A stretch of DNA of 64,000 nucleotides from Dyadobacter fanqingshengii (GTDB lineage Bacteria > Bacteroidota > Bacteroidia > Cytophagales > Spirosomataceae), in NCBI RefSeq assembly GCF_023822005.2, contig NZ_CP098806.1:682001-746000 (forward strand), written 5' to 3'. Under the pieces are notes generated by a model. That model searched no databases, was not told where the DNA came from, and worked only from the letters and a program-made list of their open reading frames with translations. Each line of letters opens with the position of its first letter. The first letter of the stretch is position 1. This document shows, piece by piece, positions 37,890 to 46,224 of this stretch. The position numbers and the translations under genes were made by a program.

Positions 37890-38420
37890 TTACAATGTAT
37901 CTAAAAACGCAAGATACTGGGGGACACTTTTTTCGATCCATTCATCCGACGCATTGTGCTCCATTCCATAGTAGGCAAAAAAAGGTCGGTAGTCAGCTTT
38001 TACATAATCAAAACTAAGCTCAAAAGGCCGCGTTAATTCTTCAACGGTGTACTTGTACAACGCAGAATGATTGTATCCCTGCTCGTCAATGCCTAATGAA
38101 ATAGCCAGGGCAATGCGCTTGCCAGACATCTTAAAGTCGCTCTGCCTGCCATAGGCCCAGCCATAAATCATCACTTCATCCAGCCATTTTTTAAAAAGTG
38201 GTGGGCAATTAAACCAGTAATAGGGGAATTGGAACACAATCTTGTCATGTTGCTCTACCAGTTTTTGCTCGGCGGTGATGTTCAGTTTCTCGTCAGGGTA
38301 AACTTCATAAAGTTGGTGAACCGCATACCTGTCGGGATATTTGTTTAACTCTTCAATCCATCTTCTGTTTATTGCTGAATGTTGAATGTCCGGATGGATT
38401 ACAATTACTAATGTCTTCAT
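37890..38420 (-). CDS. NAD(P)H oxidoreductase, flavodoxin-like fold
   Basis: 176-residue soluble FMN enzyme of the NQO1/KefF/MdaB-like family that reduces quinones or electrophiles using NAD(P)H. The start is the ATG at 38420 (MKTLVIVIHPDIQHSAINRR); eight earlier in-frame codons are low-complexity and rejected. Hallmarks are the N-terminal flavin phosphate region HPDIQHSAINRRW and the conserved QFPYYWFNCPPLFKKWLDEV motif, followed by GWAYG. It is divergent from an HxlR regulator with 97 bases between starts, a classic arrangement for electrophile-induced detoxification. Regulation by that repressor is inferred and supported by a palindrome between the genes. Confidence 0.9.
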   Translation of the reverse strand: MKTLVIVIHPDIQHSAINRRWIEELNKYPDRYAVHQLYEVYPDEKLNITAEQKLVEQHDKIVFQFPYYWFNCPPLFKKWLDEVMIYGWAYGRQSDFKMSGKRIALAISLGIDEQGYNHSALYKYTVEELTRPFELSFDYVKADYRPFFAYYGMEHNASDEWIEKSVPQYLAFLDTL

Positions 38421-38473
38421 CTCATTATTTTTATTTTTCCTCAATCAAAATTAGCGAGGCTACCCTGAGTTTG

Positions 38474-38486
38474 GTAGCTTAGCTAC
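38474..38486. promoter_or_regulatory. Perfect palindrome between oxidoreductase and HxlR, candidate operator
   Basis: The sequence gtagct-t-agctac is a perfect 13-base palindrome in the 97-base divergent promoter region, 32 bases before the HxlR start and 54 before the oxidoreductase start. HxlR-family dimers bind short palindromes in exactly this setting. An outer tacc...ggta inverted pair (38461-38476) partly overlaps it. Confidence 0.55.
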
Positions 38487-38517
38487 TAAATGTGGGGTAC
38501 TATAAATAATGTAAGTA

Positions 38518-38874
38518 ATGTCAAAAGTGAAGGAAAGCTCAACAAACTTTGCCAATAAAAAGGCGCTAAGCATGGAATGTTCAGAAGTTTATGCTGCAAA
38601 CATTATTGGTGGACAGTGGTCGCTGGCCATTGTTTCCTGGTTGATAAACGGAAAACTCAGATTTGGAGAATTGAGAAAACGAATGCCTGCAATAACCGAA
38701 CGGATGCTCACATTGCAGCTAAGGAGGTTGGAAAACGACAAAATCATCAAGCGGACGGTCTATGCAGAAGTCCCGCCACGGGTAGAGTATGAACTTACTG
38801 CAATAGGCTATGAATTGGCCCCGATTATCAAGCTACTTGAAAAGTGGGGAGATAAACATAAAATCCTGGCTTAA
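38518..38874 (+). CDS. HxlR-family winged-helix regulator
   Basis: 118-residue DNA-binding protein of the HxlR family. The conserved core is clear: IGGQWSLAIVSWLINGKLRF, FGELRKRMPAITERMLTLQL, RRLENDKIIKRTVYAEVPPR, VEYELTAIGYELAPIIKLLE. An N-terminal cysteine in MECSEVYAAN is at the position where many family members sense thiol-reactive compounds. It is divergent from the NAD(P)H oxidoreductase and probably represses it and itself. Only the sensing chemistry is uncertain. Confidence 0.93.
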   Translation: MSKVKESSTNFANKKALSMECSEVYAANIIGGQWSLAIVSWLINGKLRFGELRKRMPAITERMLTLQLRRLENDKIIKRTVYAEVPPRVEYELTAIGYELAPIIKLLEKWGDKHKILA

Positions 38875-38919
38875 AAGACTACTGGTTTTGGGCCATCTTT
38901 GTTAACGAATGAAATCGTA

Positions 38920-38955
38920 AAAGGCGGTCGCGTGCTTGGCCACGCAACCGCCTTT
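38920..38955 (-). terminator. Long hairpin between convergent genes
   Basis: A 15-base stem (aaaggcggtcgcgtg / cacgcaaccgccttt) with a 6-base loop lies 45 bases after the HxlR stop and 6 bases from the stop of the secreted CBM protein. The one mismatch is C-A on the plus strand but G-U on the minus strand. The hairpin is therefore best formed by the minus-strand transcript, and it can probably serve both genes. A long U-run is absent. Confidence 0.7.
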
Positions 38956-38960
38956 CACAT

Positions 38961-41117
38961 TTACTGAACGAAGAGGATCTTCTTGGTTTCTACCGAATCT
39001 GGTTTTTTCACTTGTAGCAGATAAATGCCTGCTGGCGCGCCAGGAAGGATAATGCGCTCTTCATGAACACCTTTTCCTTTCACCGCACGTTCATGCCATA
39101 CCCGGCCCTGCGTATCAGTGAGGCGCATTGTGCCTGATGTTCCTACTGGTAACTGGAATACGGCGTTGAATTCGCCAGTAGCCGGGTTAGGATATGCTTG
39201 CAGCGACGGGATATCCCCCTGCATTTCCGGAGCACCAGGTGCTGCCATTCTGGTATAAACATTTTGGTCAGGTCCAATGCAAATCTTGTCCTGTCGACAT
39301 GCTGCACCGGGCAGGCCCTGAATGCGGATCGTGTTAGTGCCTGCAAAAAGCGTGATGTAGAATGTTTCTTCTCGTGCAACGATGTTCCAGCTGTGAGTAG
39401 GGGTCAGGTTTAGTGCCGGAATCACCACGTCATCATTTACTGCTACGCTAATCTGGGCATCTGCCTCTGCATAGTAGCGCAGCGTTACGGGGAAAAAGCC
39501 TGCTTTCGTTATTCCGTCTACCTGATATTCGACAAAATAATCGTAGTTATCTTGTGCGCCACGGGTCTGACCGTTCGAGGCGTTGGGATCATGGGACTCT
39601 GGCCCGCTGCTGGCCGAATGCTCCGCTTCCACGCAGGCGCTGAATGGTTCCTGGGCCGGTGGACAGCTTGTAGTAAAAGCAACGAAAACGTTCTTGTACG
39701 CGCATCCATCCTTCCCGGCTGCAACATTGTAACCGTCCGATGTATGCACGGACGGCGCAGTAACTTCAATGTTCTGTGTATAACGCGCAAACCCGTTGGC
39801 ACCCGTCCAATTATAGAAGATGCCGTCGCAATCGGGGCCGGTGCAATTGGCGGTCAGGGAAACCTGGGCGCCGCACTGAGGGGTCGATGTAGAGGTCTGG
39901 GCGGTGATGGTAAAGTCGCAGGAAGGAGGCGTGCCGGGCATTTGTTCGACGCAAATCTTATCATGCCGCACGGGGCGATACCCTGGCAATCCTTTCACAA
40001 AGATTGAATTAAAGCCCTTTCTTAAAGTGAAAACAAAGGTTTGCTCAATCCAGACTATATTCCAGGAATTGGAAGCTGGCAGCTCTATCTTGTGCGGATT
40101 GACTTCGTCGTTGATACGCACTTCAAAGGCGGTATTTGCTTCGGCATAATACCGGAATGTCACTGCGTGCGGGCCTTCAACCTGAACGTCGGGAACTAAA
40201 TAAAATACACCGTAATCGTCCCGGTCGCGCTCGCCCCTTGTTTTGCCACCCGATGCGTTAGGATCTTCGGTTATGGGGCCGGTCCCCCCGGTGTCTTCTG
40301 CTTCCAGGCATATTTGGAATGGTCCGTCGCCGCAGTCAGTGATGGTCAGTTTGAAATCGCTAGTCTGATCAGGACAGCCCGGTTTGGAACTTGTCCTCGT
40401 GTAAGTGAAATTTCCGTTTTCACTGGGTGCATAAAAGCTGACCGAACTTCCTGAGGCATCCAATCCCGGACCAGTCCATCTGTAACTCAGCCCGGCGCAA
40501 GCGTTTCCGCCGCAGTCGGCACTTACGCCTATTGCCTGCCCGCATGACGGATAGTAGTCGGTTACAATCGATCCAACAATATAATCACAATCGACGGGCA
40601 ACGAACCACCGTTTTCAGTCCAGCAAGTTTTATCCTGCCTGACATTATACCCAGGAAGCTCTTTAATTCGCACCCTGTTATTGCCAGCGATCAAATCCAC
40701 CTCGAAAGTGTGTTCCTTCCAGGCAATGTTCCAGGAATGCGACGCCGGAAGTTCAATTTGCATCAATGGACCGGCGTTCACGGAAACACTTACCTGCGAA
40801 TTTTCTTCGGCATAATAACGGATTGTCAGCAGATACTTTCCCGCAGTCGGAACATCGGTCTGATAATCGACAAAGTAGTCCTCCGAATCCCGGGCACCGC
40901 GTGTCAGGTCGTTGGATGCATTAGGATCCTGCGAAACAGGGGCATCGCTGTTTGCTGTTTCTGCTTCAAGACATACAGTAAATGGAGCTAATTTCGCCTT
41001 GACGGGTTTATTGACGGCATTGTTATCGGCCAGCCTGCCGGCGTAATCTAACGGCGCAGCAGCATTCAAGGTGATCGCTGCGAGCAAAAAGCAAATGACG
41101 AACGTACAAGTTTTCAT
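38961..41117 (-). CDS. T9SS-secreted protein with three CBM-like modules
   Basis: 718-residue exported protein from the ATG at 41117 (MKTCTFVICFLLAAITLNAA); 20 upstream in-frame codons are rejected because the signal peptide starts here. Three homologous jelly-roll modules resemble carbohydrate-binding module family 6 (about 48-175, 270-400 and 480-600). Each begins C-x-E-A-E and contains DPNAS, RYYAE, SWNI and RxDK(I/T)C. Between them are two cysteine-containing Ig/PKD-like segments (YRWTGPGL, YNWTGANGF). The C-terminal 75 residues form a Por/type IX secretion sorting domain (YPNPATGEF ... GIYLLQVKK). No catalytic domain was seen. Likely a surface or released glycan-binding adhesin. Confidence 0.82.
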   Translation of the reverse strand: MKTCTFVICFLLAAITLNAAAPLDYAGRLADNNAVNKPVKAKLAPFTVCLEAETANSDAPVSQDPNASNDLTRGARDSEDYFVDYQTDVPTAGKYLLTIRYYAEENSQVSVSVNAGPLMQIELPASHSWNIAWKEHTFEVDLIAGNNRVRIKELPGYNVRQDKTCWTENGGSLPVDCDYIVGSIVTDYYPSCGQAIGVSADCGGNACAGLSYRWTGPGLDASGSSVSFYAPSENGNFTYTRTSSKPGCPDQTSDFKLTITDCGDGPFQICLEAEDTGGTGPITEDPNASGGKTRGERDRDDYGVFYLVPDVQVEGPHAVTFRYYAEANTAFEVRINDEVNPHKIELPASNSWNIVWIEQTFVFTLRKGFNSIFVKGLPGYRPVRHDKICVEQMPGTPPSCDFTITAQTSTSTPQCGAQVSLTANCTGPDCDGIFYNWTGANGFARYTQNIEVTAPSVHTSDGYNVAAGKDGCAYKNVFVAFTTSCPPAQEPFSACVEAEHSASSGPESHDPNASNGQTRGAQDNYDYFVEYQVDGITKAGFFPVTLRYYAEADAQISVAVNDDVVIPALNLTPTHSWNIVAREETFYITLFAGTNTIRIQGLPGAACRQDKICIGPDQNVYTRMAAPGAPEMQGDIPSLQAYPNPATGEFNAVFQLPVGTSGTMRLTDTQGRVWHERAVKGKGVHEERIILPGAPAGIYLLQVKKPDSVETKKILFVQ

Positions 41118-41371
41118 AACATGCAAGGAAATGTGAATGATGAAATGTGATATCCCAACGGATCGCTGAAAAGACAATTTAATCTTGGATTGTCTATATG
41201 GCTAAGACACCACACACATTCTAAACCGTTGCGATTCAGATGAAAATTTGGTAGGAGAGATTCTATAAGCCCGGCGTGAGGAACTTCCCTATTTTCTCAA
41301 GTAAATCAAATATAATCTCAAGTTTTACTGACACCCATTGCTAGCAAGCCGCCTTACATTTGAGCGGTCAA

Positions 41372-41767
41372 ATGAAAAATAGAAAAATGGAAAAAATAGA
41401 AATTACCAGACAAGACGTTGTTGAAGCTGAAAACAAACTGTTTTCGGCTCAACTTGTGAGCAATGTGGACGTTCTTAACCAACTACTACACAATGATTTA
41501 ATTGCAGTTGCGCCGACAGGACAACTTCTGACCAAAAAAATGGACTTGGACTCACATAAAGCAAAAACCATGATTATTGAAAATGCTTCAACAAATATTG
41601 ATGACATTAAAATAATTGGCGACACCGCACTTTCAATCGTTACAATGACAGCGAAAGGAAAGATGATGGGAACACCGTTAGAGGGAAAATTCAGATATTT
41701 TAGAGTTTGGAAACGCTTTGAGGATGGGTTGAAAGTGATCGGTGCGAGTTTTATGCAACTACCATAG
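41372..41767 (+). CDS. NTF2-like/SnoaL-type small protein
   Basis: 131-residue soluble protein with a cone-shaped NTF2-like fold pattern: an N-terminal helix (EAENKLFSAQLVSNVDVLNQ), then LLHNDLIAVAPTGQLLTKKM and three C-terminal strands ending FRYFRVWKRFEDGLKVIGAS. Family members bind small ligands or act as isomerases, and many have no known substrate. The start may be 41372 or the ATG at 41387 (MEKIEITRQD); nothing decides between them, and a TTG at 41360 is rejected. It stands alone between two minus-strand genes. Confidence 0.75.
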   Translation: MKNRKMEKIEITRQDVVEAENKLFSAQLVSNVDVLNQLLHNDLIAVAPTGQLLTKKMDLDSHKAKTMIIENASTNIDDIKIIGDTALSIVTMTAKGKMMGTPLEGKFRYFRVWKRFEDGLKVIGASFMQLP

Positions 41768-41963
41768 TATTGAGGATCATTTACTAACAATTATCTTGTG
41801 ATTAGAAACAGTCGAGTCCTTCCTGATAAGGATGGCGTCTGACGTTGGATTGGGATATACTGTCTCCGCCCCTGCATTGAAATAGGCGTGTGAAATTGTA
41901 CTCAGTGCTTTTATAAAAATACCAATGATAGGATAATTTATGGCGTTAAAAATTGTATGTTAT

Positions 41964-42902
41964 TTACTTCGCTTTGTTGAGCCAAATACTTATTGCTGAT
42001 AGGAACATTTGTTGCTGATCAATAAACAAGGTGTGAGAGCAATTATCAAAGTACTTGACATGATTACCTCCGAGCAATCCTTTGAGGTCAGAAATCTGTG
42101 CAGGAGAATAAAGTCCATCCTGTCTCCCATATAGGGCATAAATTGGTATATGCCGCTTCCGCAAATATCGCAGCTGTGGCGTGATATCAATGTTGTGACT
42201 AGACTCATGCTTCCAGAACGTTGAAACTGCCCGCTCATTTTTAACATACAGAGCAATTAGCGTATTAGTTTTATAGGTATCGTAAATGGCCTTCGCGCGG
42301 TTGTTTGGCGCCGTCAGGTTGAAAAATCCGTTTGCTGACGCGTGTTTGAAGACCAGAGTGCGATATTCGAAAGAATTGGTGTCCATCTGTGCGATAGACT
42401 TAAGCTCTTTCAATTTCAATGAATCATTTGTACGCTCATAGATAGCCTTACTCGATTGAAGGATTGTGTTGTAGGATTTCTGTTGTGACACCAATGAACT
42501 GCATAATATCAAGCTTTGAACAAGATCAGAATGTTTTTGAGCGAATTGTGCAGCTATCAATCCTCCGAAGCTGAATGCAAGCAGAGAAGCTTTTTCTAGG
42601 TTATAGCGGTCATATATAACTTTTAGATCTACGATGGCTTCGTTGAAATCCATTTTCGCGTTCTCGTTTGCCGATCTACCATCTCCCCGGCGGTCATAAA
42701 CTATTACATAAAATCCTCGATCAGCCAATAACTGCGCAGTAGTTGCTTCAAAAAAGACACTAGTGCTGCCTGGACCACCATGTAAAAATATAATCGGGTT
42801 ATCTTTTGTGTCGCCGTAGGACCGGCTGTATAAATTCTGCGATGAACCGGTTGATGGAATTATATAAACGAGCAGGATTAATAAAAAAACTTTCATGATC
42901 AT
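41964..42902 (-). CDS. Alpha/beta hydrolase, proline-iminopeptidase-like, exported
   Basis: 312-residue hydrolase with a short signal peptide (KVFLLILLVYIIPSTGSSQ). The oxyanion motif is HGGPGSTSVF and the nucleophile Ser sits in LAFSFGGLIAAQ, a GxSxG variant with Ala first. The catalytic Asp is likely in YGRQDGLYSP and the His in FDNCSHTLFIDQQQ. HGGPG is typical of proline iminopeptidases and related esterases. Substrate unknown. ATG codons at 42902 and 42896 are both usable. Flanking gaps of 196 and 156 bases hold no recognised gene, and it appears to be monocistronic. Confidence 0.85.
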   Translation of the reverse strand: MIMKVFLLILLVYIIPSTGSSQNLYSRSYGDTKDNPIIFLHGGPGSTSVFFEATTAQLLADRGFYVIVYDRRGDGRSANENAKMDFNEAIVDLKVIYDRYNLEKASLLAFSFGGLIAAQFAQKHSDLVQSLILCSSLVSQQKSYNTILQSSKAIYERTNDSLKLKELKSIAQMDTNSFEYRTLVFKHASANGFFNLTAPNNRAKAIYDTYKTNTLIALYVKNERAVSTFWKHESSHNIDITPQLRYLRKRHIPIYALYGRQDGLYSPAQISDLKGLLGGNHVKYFDNCSHTLFIDQQQMFLSAISIWLNKAK

Positions 42903-43058
42903 CGCGATAGATTCACTCGCAAAGAAAATACATCGGCAGCGCTTGGCAAGACCAAAAGTGAATTAGTGAGGCCAATGATATGATTTTTGGATATGCCCTG
43001 GTTGCCACTCAGCTACAGAACCTGGACGTTCACACAAAAATGACCTTGAAAATCAAAT

Positions 43059-44495
43059 TTATAAAAGCGCATCTATTTCTGAGGCGACTTTACCGTCTGA
43101 CGGTCTTGCAGCATTTGGATTGACGATTTTTCCGGTTTTGCTTATGAGAAAATAACGCGGGATGACGTCAATTTGAAACTCTTTTTTCAGTTTCGATTTG
43201 GAAGGTTGAATTAAGATATAATTTTCCGGACCTTCAATATCGTCCGATTTTGAGGCCTTTTTCCACGCAACGTTGTTTTCATCCATTGAAATGTTGACAA
43301 AAACGACATCTTTTGCGCTAAATCGTTTTTTGAGTAATCGGGATGAAGGCACTTCCGCCCGACAGGGCCCACACCAACTTGCCCAAAAATCAACATAAAT
43401 GACTTTTCCTTTATGTTTTTTGATCACCTGATCCCACGTAATGATCTCACCAGCAAAATTGGCCAGGCTCCCTACGTCCGATTTTTTTGCTTCGATAAAA
43501 TCATACATTTCCCTGATATAATTTCTGAGCGCTGGGGTGTGAGCATCATTCTGAAACTGCTTCGCAAGGGCGGGGTTTGGTTTTGTGTCGTTAAACATCC
43601 CGCCCAGTTTGATCAAGTTATACAAAAGGTAGTCCCTCGTTTTCCCATCAAAATTCTGTTTGTAGGCAACATATGCTTTTTCTGTTCCCACTTCATCCGG
43701 GTTCGCAACATAATACTTAGCAAAAACCTGGGTTAAATACGGGAAATCAGGGTCATGAAAGCAAGTATCGCACTTCATCAGGGGCAGTAACTCCTTGTAC
43801 AGCTTTTTGTCACTCAAATATTTTTGTACCTGAGCCGGTGTTCGTCTGTTGAAGTTGAACTGGGCAATTTTGTATTGGTAAAATAAATTTCGAAGTAAAA
43901 CCCTCTTTTGATCTGGACTGAAATCGTTTCTGGAACAATAAGCACTTAGAAATTGAACATTGTCATGATAATCGCTTTTTAACACAGAGTCTCTTGACTC
44001 AAAGTCCAGCTTTGTGAATCGGTCATATCTTAATCTTTCTTTATAAGTATATTCACTCAGCCTTTTTTGTTTAGTGATGTGCTTTCTAAGCTCCTTTGAG
44101 GCATTTAGTTCGTATGTCCGTTTGGGCGAAGCAGTAACCTGAAAATCAGAAAATAAAGAGTCTTTTGTTATCTGATATGTCTCACCGGGGAGAAGGTAAA
44201 TGTAGTATTGCGACATGTAATGTATGTCTTTCAACAATATTGGCTGTGAAGAAATTATTTCTTTCCTGAATATGGAATCAACTTTCAAATTTTCAGGAGT
44301 TTCCATCATGTTGAAGTTGAACAGCGAATCGTGGTAACCAAAGAAAAATTGCTCACCTTTCTTTGCATGAATTTCAAGCATGATTACGCTGTCTACTTTT
44401 GTTACTCCGCTATCTTGGTCGGGATGTTGCTCCTTTTCCCTGTTTTGTGAGCAAGAAAAGAGAAAGATTAGAATAGAAATAGCTAAATACTTCAT
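43059..44495 (-). CDS. TlpA-like thioredoxin-fold lipoprotein
   Basis: 478-residue lipoprotein (lipobox LIFLFSCSQNRE, Cys about residue 16). The N-terminal about 330 residues are charged and mainly helical and match nothing I recognise. The C-terminal about 140 residues form a TlpA/ResA-type thioredoxin domain: VIYVDFWASWCGPCRAEVPS with the CGPC active site, VNISMDE, and the cis-proline in DVIPRYFLI. It would act as a thiol-disulfide oxidoreductase at the periplasmic face of a membrane. Similar long lipoproteins are common in Bacteroidota. No neighbour suggests a specific client. Confidence 0.85.
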   Translation of the reverse strand: MKYLAISILIFLFSCSQNREKEQHPDQDSGVTKVDSVIMLEIHAKKGEQFFFGYHDSLFNFNMMETPENLKVDSIFRKEIISSQPILLKDIHYMSQYYIYLLPGETYQITKDSLFSDFQVTASPKRTYELNASKELRKHITKQKRLSEYTYKERLRYDRFTKLDFESRDSVLKSDYHDNVQFLSAYCSRNDFSPDQKRVLLRNLFYQYKIAQFNFNRRTPAQVQKYLSDKKLYKELLPLMKCDTCFHDPDFPYLTQVFAKYYVANPDEVGTEKAYVAYKQNFDGKTRDYLLYNLIKLGGMFNDTKPNPALAKQFQNDAHTPALRNYIREMYDFIEAKKSDVGSLANFAGEIITWDQVIKKHKGKVIYVDFWASWCGPCRAEVPSSRLLKKRFSAKDVVFVNISMDENNVAWKKASKSDDIEGPENYILIQPSKSKLKKEFQIDVIPRYFLISKTGKIVNPNAARPSDGKVASEIDALL

Positions 44496-44676
44496 GGCTT
44501 AGATCTTTAAAAAATGCCCCATATAACGAGTGGATTTAATCAAGTGTGTAAGCAATCGAGTACCAATTGGTGCACTAACATACGTAAATGCAATTGATAT
44601 ATATTATTAATTTAAATATACGAATTATATGGTTTGCTTAGGATAGTTACATTCACCGCTTCAATGTGCAAAATGC

Positions 44677-45390
44677 TCAAAACGAAAATCCTGCTCTCAG
44701 CGTCAACCTATTGAAATCTTCAACCTTTTCCCGAGCTCCCTCGGTCACCGAAGATCTCTGGAAGCGGTAACCTGCAGCAATGGTGAAGCCGGTGTTTCCG
44801 CTAAAAAGAATTTTCATCCCAACACCCGCCGAGAATGTGGCGCCTCCACCGAAACGGACGCTATCCACATCGTTGGAAGTGGCATTAAATCCATAACCAC
44901 CTTCCAGGAAATAGAATGGAACCTTGGAGCTCCTATCTGAAAAATCACCCCTGAGGCTTAGAACCACAGGCACAAATGTTTGCACGGCGTACAAGTCTGC
45001 ACCGATACCCAGGCCGGTATAAACCCATTGATTAAACTTATAACCGTTTGTTGTCTGAAATGAAAATGCGGAAGTGGTAACGCCATTAGAAGCCCGGTTA
45101 CTCATAGCCAGCGGCCCAAGTTCTGTGTAATGCACGAATCCTTTGTGTTTATAACGAATGTTTGGGTTGACAAGCTTTTCAGCGATCAGCGTGTCGACTT
45201 CTTCTCTTTGAAATACCCAAATGCTTTTGTCGTATGTTTCCAGTTGATATTTACCGTCTGCTTCAAGCAACCTTCCCCGGATCACCGACCCGTTTTTCAG
45301 GTGTAAACTAACTTCCCGGGTTTGCTGACCATTTGCGATGGATGTCCAGCCCGCTGTGAAAAAGATGAATAGGGTAGAGAGCAATTTCAT
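44677..45390 (-). CDS. Putative outer-membrane beta-barrel protein
   Basis: 237 residues with a signal peptide ending near IANGQ. A small N-terminal beta domain (about 23-70; VSLHLKNGSVIRGRLLEADG and SIWVFQREEVDTL) resembles the Sm-like NGS-I-x-G-x-L pattern found in some membrane proteins. From about residue 90 there are alternating strands with aromatic ends typical of an eight-stranded outer-membrane barrel, ending LTLRAGFSF. I do not recognise a named family. It follows the LytTR response regulator by 33 bases on the same strand, so it is likely co-transcribed with, or a target of, that system. Confidence 0.65.
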   Translation of the reverse strand: MKLLSTLFIFFTAGWTSIANGQQTREVSLHLKNGSVIRGRLLEADGKYQLETYDKSIWVFQREEVDTLIAEKLVNPNIRYKHKGFVHYTELGPLAMSNRASNGVTTSAFSFQTTNGYKFNQWVYTGLGIGADLYAVQTFVPVVLSLRGDFSDRSSKVPFYFLEGGYGFNATSNDVDSVRFGGGATFSAGVGMKILFSGNTGFTIAAGYRFQRSSVTEGAREKVEDFNRLTLRAGFSF

Positions 45391-45423
45391 AAAGTGAAGG
45401 TTGGGTATGTAAAATTGGTTTGC

Positions 45424-46224
45424 CTAGTTGTCGAGCCAGTTTTTAAATTCATGGCTTTTGTACTTGCTCACGAATACATCCTGATTGAAAACAGGCTTTA
45501 AAAATACTTGTAAGCGACTGCTTAGCAACGATTTAACATTTTGAATGGCCTCAATCCGGGCTATGACCTTCCGGTTAATCCTGAAAAATAAAGCGGGGTC
45601 AAGCATTTCCTCGAGGCTTTCCAGGTTATTGTCCATCAGGTATTTTTTCCCTTCATTGGTTACCATAAATACCACCTTGTCGTCCGCATAGAAGTAGGCC
45701 ACTTCTTCGATATTCTTGAAATGAATGGTGTCACCATACCGGACTAAAAACCTTTTTTTGTATTTTCTGGTCAGCGCCTGGATAGTCATTTTGAGATTTT
45801 CTATGTCCAGGTTGGAAATGCTTTTTCGGTCTTGTTTTAAGTGATGGTATTTATCCAATGCACGCGTGAGCTCGCCTTTGTCCAGTGGCTTAAGTAAATA
45901 ATCAATGCTATTCATTTTAAAAGCCTGCAATGCGTATTGATCGTAAGCCGTGGTGAAAATAACCGGACTTTTCACCGTCACTTTGTCAAACAGGCCAAAA
46001 CACAATCCGTCGGATAAATGGATATCCAGCAGCATCAGATCCGGCTCGGGGTTTTGATTCAGCCAAATGGCCGCCTCTTCTATGGAATCCAGGACCTGTT
46101 GCACTTCAATGTTAGCATCGTATTCGGTCAGTAACTGGGAAGCTCTTCTGGCCGATAGCGCTTCGTCTTCTAGAATGAGTACTTTCATGGAAGGTAAATC
46201 TGAATGTTGATCATTGTCAATCAT
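45424..46224 (-). CDS. LytTR-family response regulator
   Basis: Response regulator of 266 residues, or 254 if the ATG at 46188 (MKVLILEDEALSARRASQLL) is used. The receiver has acidic residues in LILEDE, the phospho-acceptor Asp in PDLMLLDIHLSDG and the conserved Lys in YLLKPLDKGE. The LytTR DNA-binding domain (about 160-265) shows FLVRYGDTIHFKNIEEVAYF and FFRINRKVIARIEAI. The ATG at 46224 overlaps the kinase stop (ATGATTGA), a coupling typical of these pairs, so it is retained with the alternative noted. Partner of the upstream sensor kinase; target genes unknown but the next gene encodes an outer-membrane protein. Confidence 0.92.
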   Translation of the reverse strand: MIDNDQHSDLPSMKVLILEDEALSARRASQLLTEYDANIEVQQVLDSIEEAAIWLNQNPEPDLMLLDIHLSDGLCFGLFDKVTVKSPVIFTTAYDQYALQAFKMNSIDYLLKPLDKGELTRALDKYHHLKQDRKSISNLDIENLKMTIQALTRKYKKRFLVRYGDTIHFKNIEEVAYFYADDKVVFMVTNEGKKYLMDNNLESLEEMLDPALFFRINRKVIARIEAIQNVKSLLSSRLQVFLKPVFNQDVFVSKYKSHEFKNWLDN

